Shown piece by piece: positions 28,431 to 28,936 of a stretch of DNA of 28,936 nt. Source of the DNA: a virus. The notes under the pieces are model-generated. The model was not told the DNA's origin. It did not search any database and saw only the letters and a list, made by a program, of their open reading frames with translations. The position numbers and the translations under genes were made by a program. The stretch's first letter is position 1, and each line of letters begins with the position of its first letter. Where the stretch lies: the IMG/VR virus record IMGVR_UViG_3300045885_000279, positions 1 to 28,936 of that record. The stretch is one strand, 5' to 3'.

Positions 28431-28813
28431 CTGCTTTCCCCTTCACGCGAGAGAAGCTTGCGGAGCGTGGCGTGCGCACGGTCTCGTCGGTTCCGGACGG
28501 TCTTTTCTGCACACCCGAGAACCTTGACCATTGTGACCGTGTCTGGGTCGCATGAATCGATAGGAATGTCCTGTAGTTGCAATTCGATCACCCTTCGCTG
28601 ATCATCCGGCAAAAGATCAATCGCTGCGAGAAGCCGCTTCCGGTAATCCGACTCTTCAAATTCGTAAACTGGATCGCTCTGCAGTCGAACGAATGCTGCT
28701 TCCACTTCGCGCGTGTGCTCGTTGGACTCATCATTCAAGTAGAGTGGTGCGTCGCGGTCCGCATCCCGTTTCACCTTCCGTCGGGCGGTCGATCGCGCCT
28801 TGGCGGTGGCCAT
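28427..28813 (-). CDS. Sigma-70 region 4-like regulator, 128 aa
   Basis: ATG 28813. A basic start (ATAKARSTARRKVKRDADRD), an acidic middle with NEHTREVEAAFVRLQSDPVY, then region-4-like sequence: YRKRLLAAIDLLPDDQRRVI, ELQLQDIPID, and the helix-turn-helix VTMVKVLGCAEKTVRNRRDR with AHATLRKLL. No region 2 is present, so it cannot act as a complete sigma factor; it may bind the -35 element or RNA polymerase as a partial sigma or anti-sigma-like factor. Its ATG lies exactly at the inner edge of the 125-bp terminase repeat, so the upstream sequence may not be its real one. No promoter or ribosome site can be judged. Confidence 0.7.
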   Translation of the reverse strand: MATAKARSTARRKVKRDADRDAPLYLNDESNEHTREVEAAFVRLQSDPVYEFEESDYRKRLLAAIDLLPDDQRRVIELQLQDIPIDSCDPDTVTMVKVLGCAEKTVRNRRDRAHATLRKLLSREGESR

Positions 28814-28936
28814 GTCGGCCCGATCAGCGCGATCACGGCGTTCGGATCCCGCGCCCAGTCTCGCACCGCTTCGGCGCACGGCCTGGTCTTGCCCGATCCG
28901 CGGCCGCCCAACAGCAGCCACGTCCGCCAGTCGTCG
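28812..28936 (-). repeat. Terminase Walker A segment, terminal copy
   Basis: Exact 125-base copy of 27392-27516 reaching the last base of the window. On minus it encodes residues about 45-86 of the terminase in the same orientation and stops at the sigma ATG. With no differences at all, a contig-end artefact or very recent duplication are the two options. Confidence 0.95.

Noticed and set aside
28814-28921. N-terminal extension of the sigma-like protein (MAAVGRPRIGQ...)
   Set aside because: That part is an out-of-frame reading of the terminase repeat; the real start is the ATG at 28813.

Overview
This window is most of one temperate tailed-phage (siphovirus, HK97-fold) genome or prophage from a GC-rich host. 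A small secreted protein beside the integrase (1759-2244) strongly resembles a family I know from Acidobacteria (Solibacter/Bryobacter type), so an acidobacterial soil host is my best guess. Nearly all genes lie on the minus strand with 1-8 bp stop/start overlaps, so the map reads right to left.

Right to left: (i) 28427-28813 a sigma region-4-like regulator and a companion ORF that is probably frameshifted, then the packaging genes with the large terminase (26367-27650); (ii) 24899-26370 small accessory genes, including two tiny membrane proteins and a proline-rich repeat protein; (iii) the head block: portal, an HNH protein, coupled small genes, Mu F/SPP1 gp7-like minor head protein, prohead protease and HK97 major capsid; (iv) the neck: gp6-like connector, head closure protein and HK97 gp10-like protein; (v) the tail: terminator/DUF3168, tail tube, a G/GT-type chaperone pair that appears to use a -1 ribosomal frameshift, a 997-aa tape measure, an 824-aa hub/tip protein and a 426-aa fibre, ending at a hairpin terminator (5369-5400).

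Beyond the terminator, 2396-5031 is a compact early-type operon with a RecB/Cas4-like PD-(D/E)XK nuclease, a conserved unknown that may act with it, and several very small proteins. Next come the host-like secreted protein, a bidirectional terminator, a plus-strand tyrosine integrase, and at the left edge the start of a winged-helix replication-type gene that runs out of the window.

Plus-strand intruders in the minus-strand operons are a zinc-ribbon protein (5138-5299), an HNH homing-type endonuclease (17965-18672) and a VVA0879-like protein (20583-20915). They and their flanks are less GC-rich than the neighbours. Several short duplications (terminase 3' end, terminase Walker A region, an N-terminal MEQDVSVLLEKLN cassette) mark recombination joints or assembly problems. 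I saw no lysis enzyme, tRNA, CRISPR array, reverse transcriptase or repressor; a lysis cassette and the replication and immunity regions are probably outside the window. All functions are from reading the sequence without database searches.
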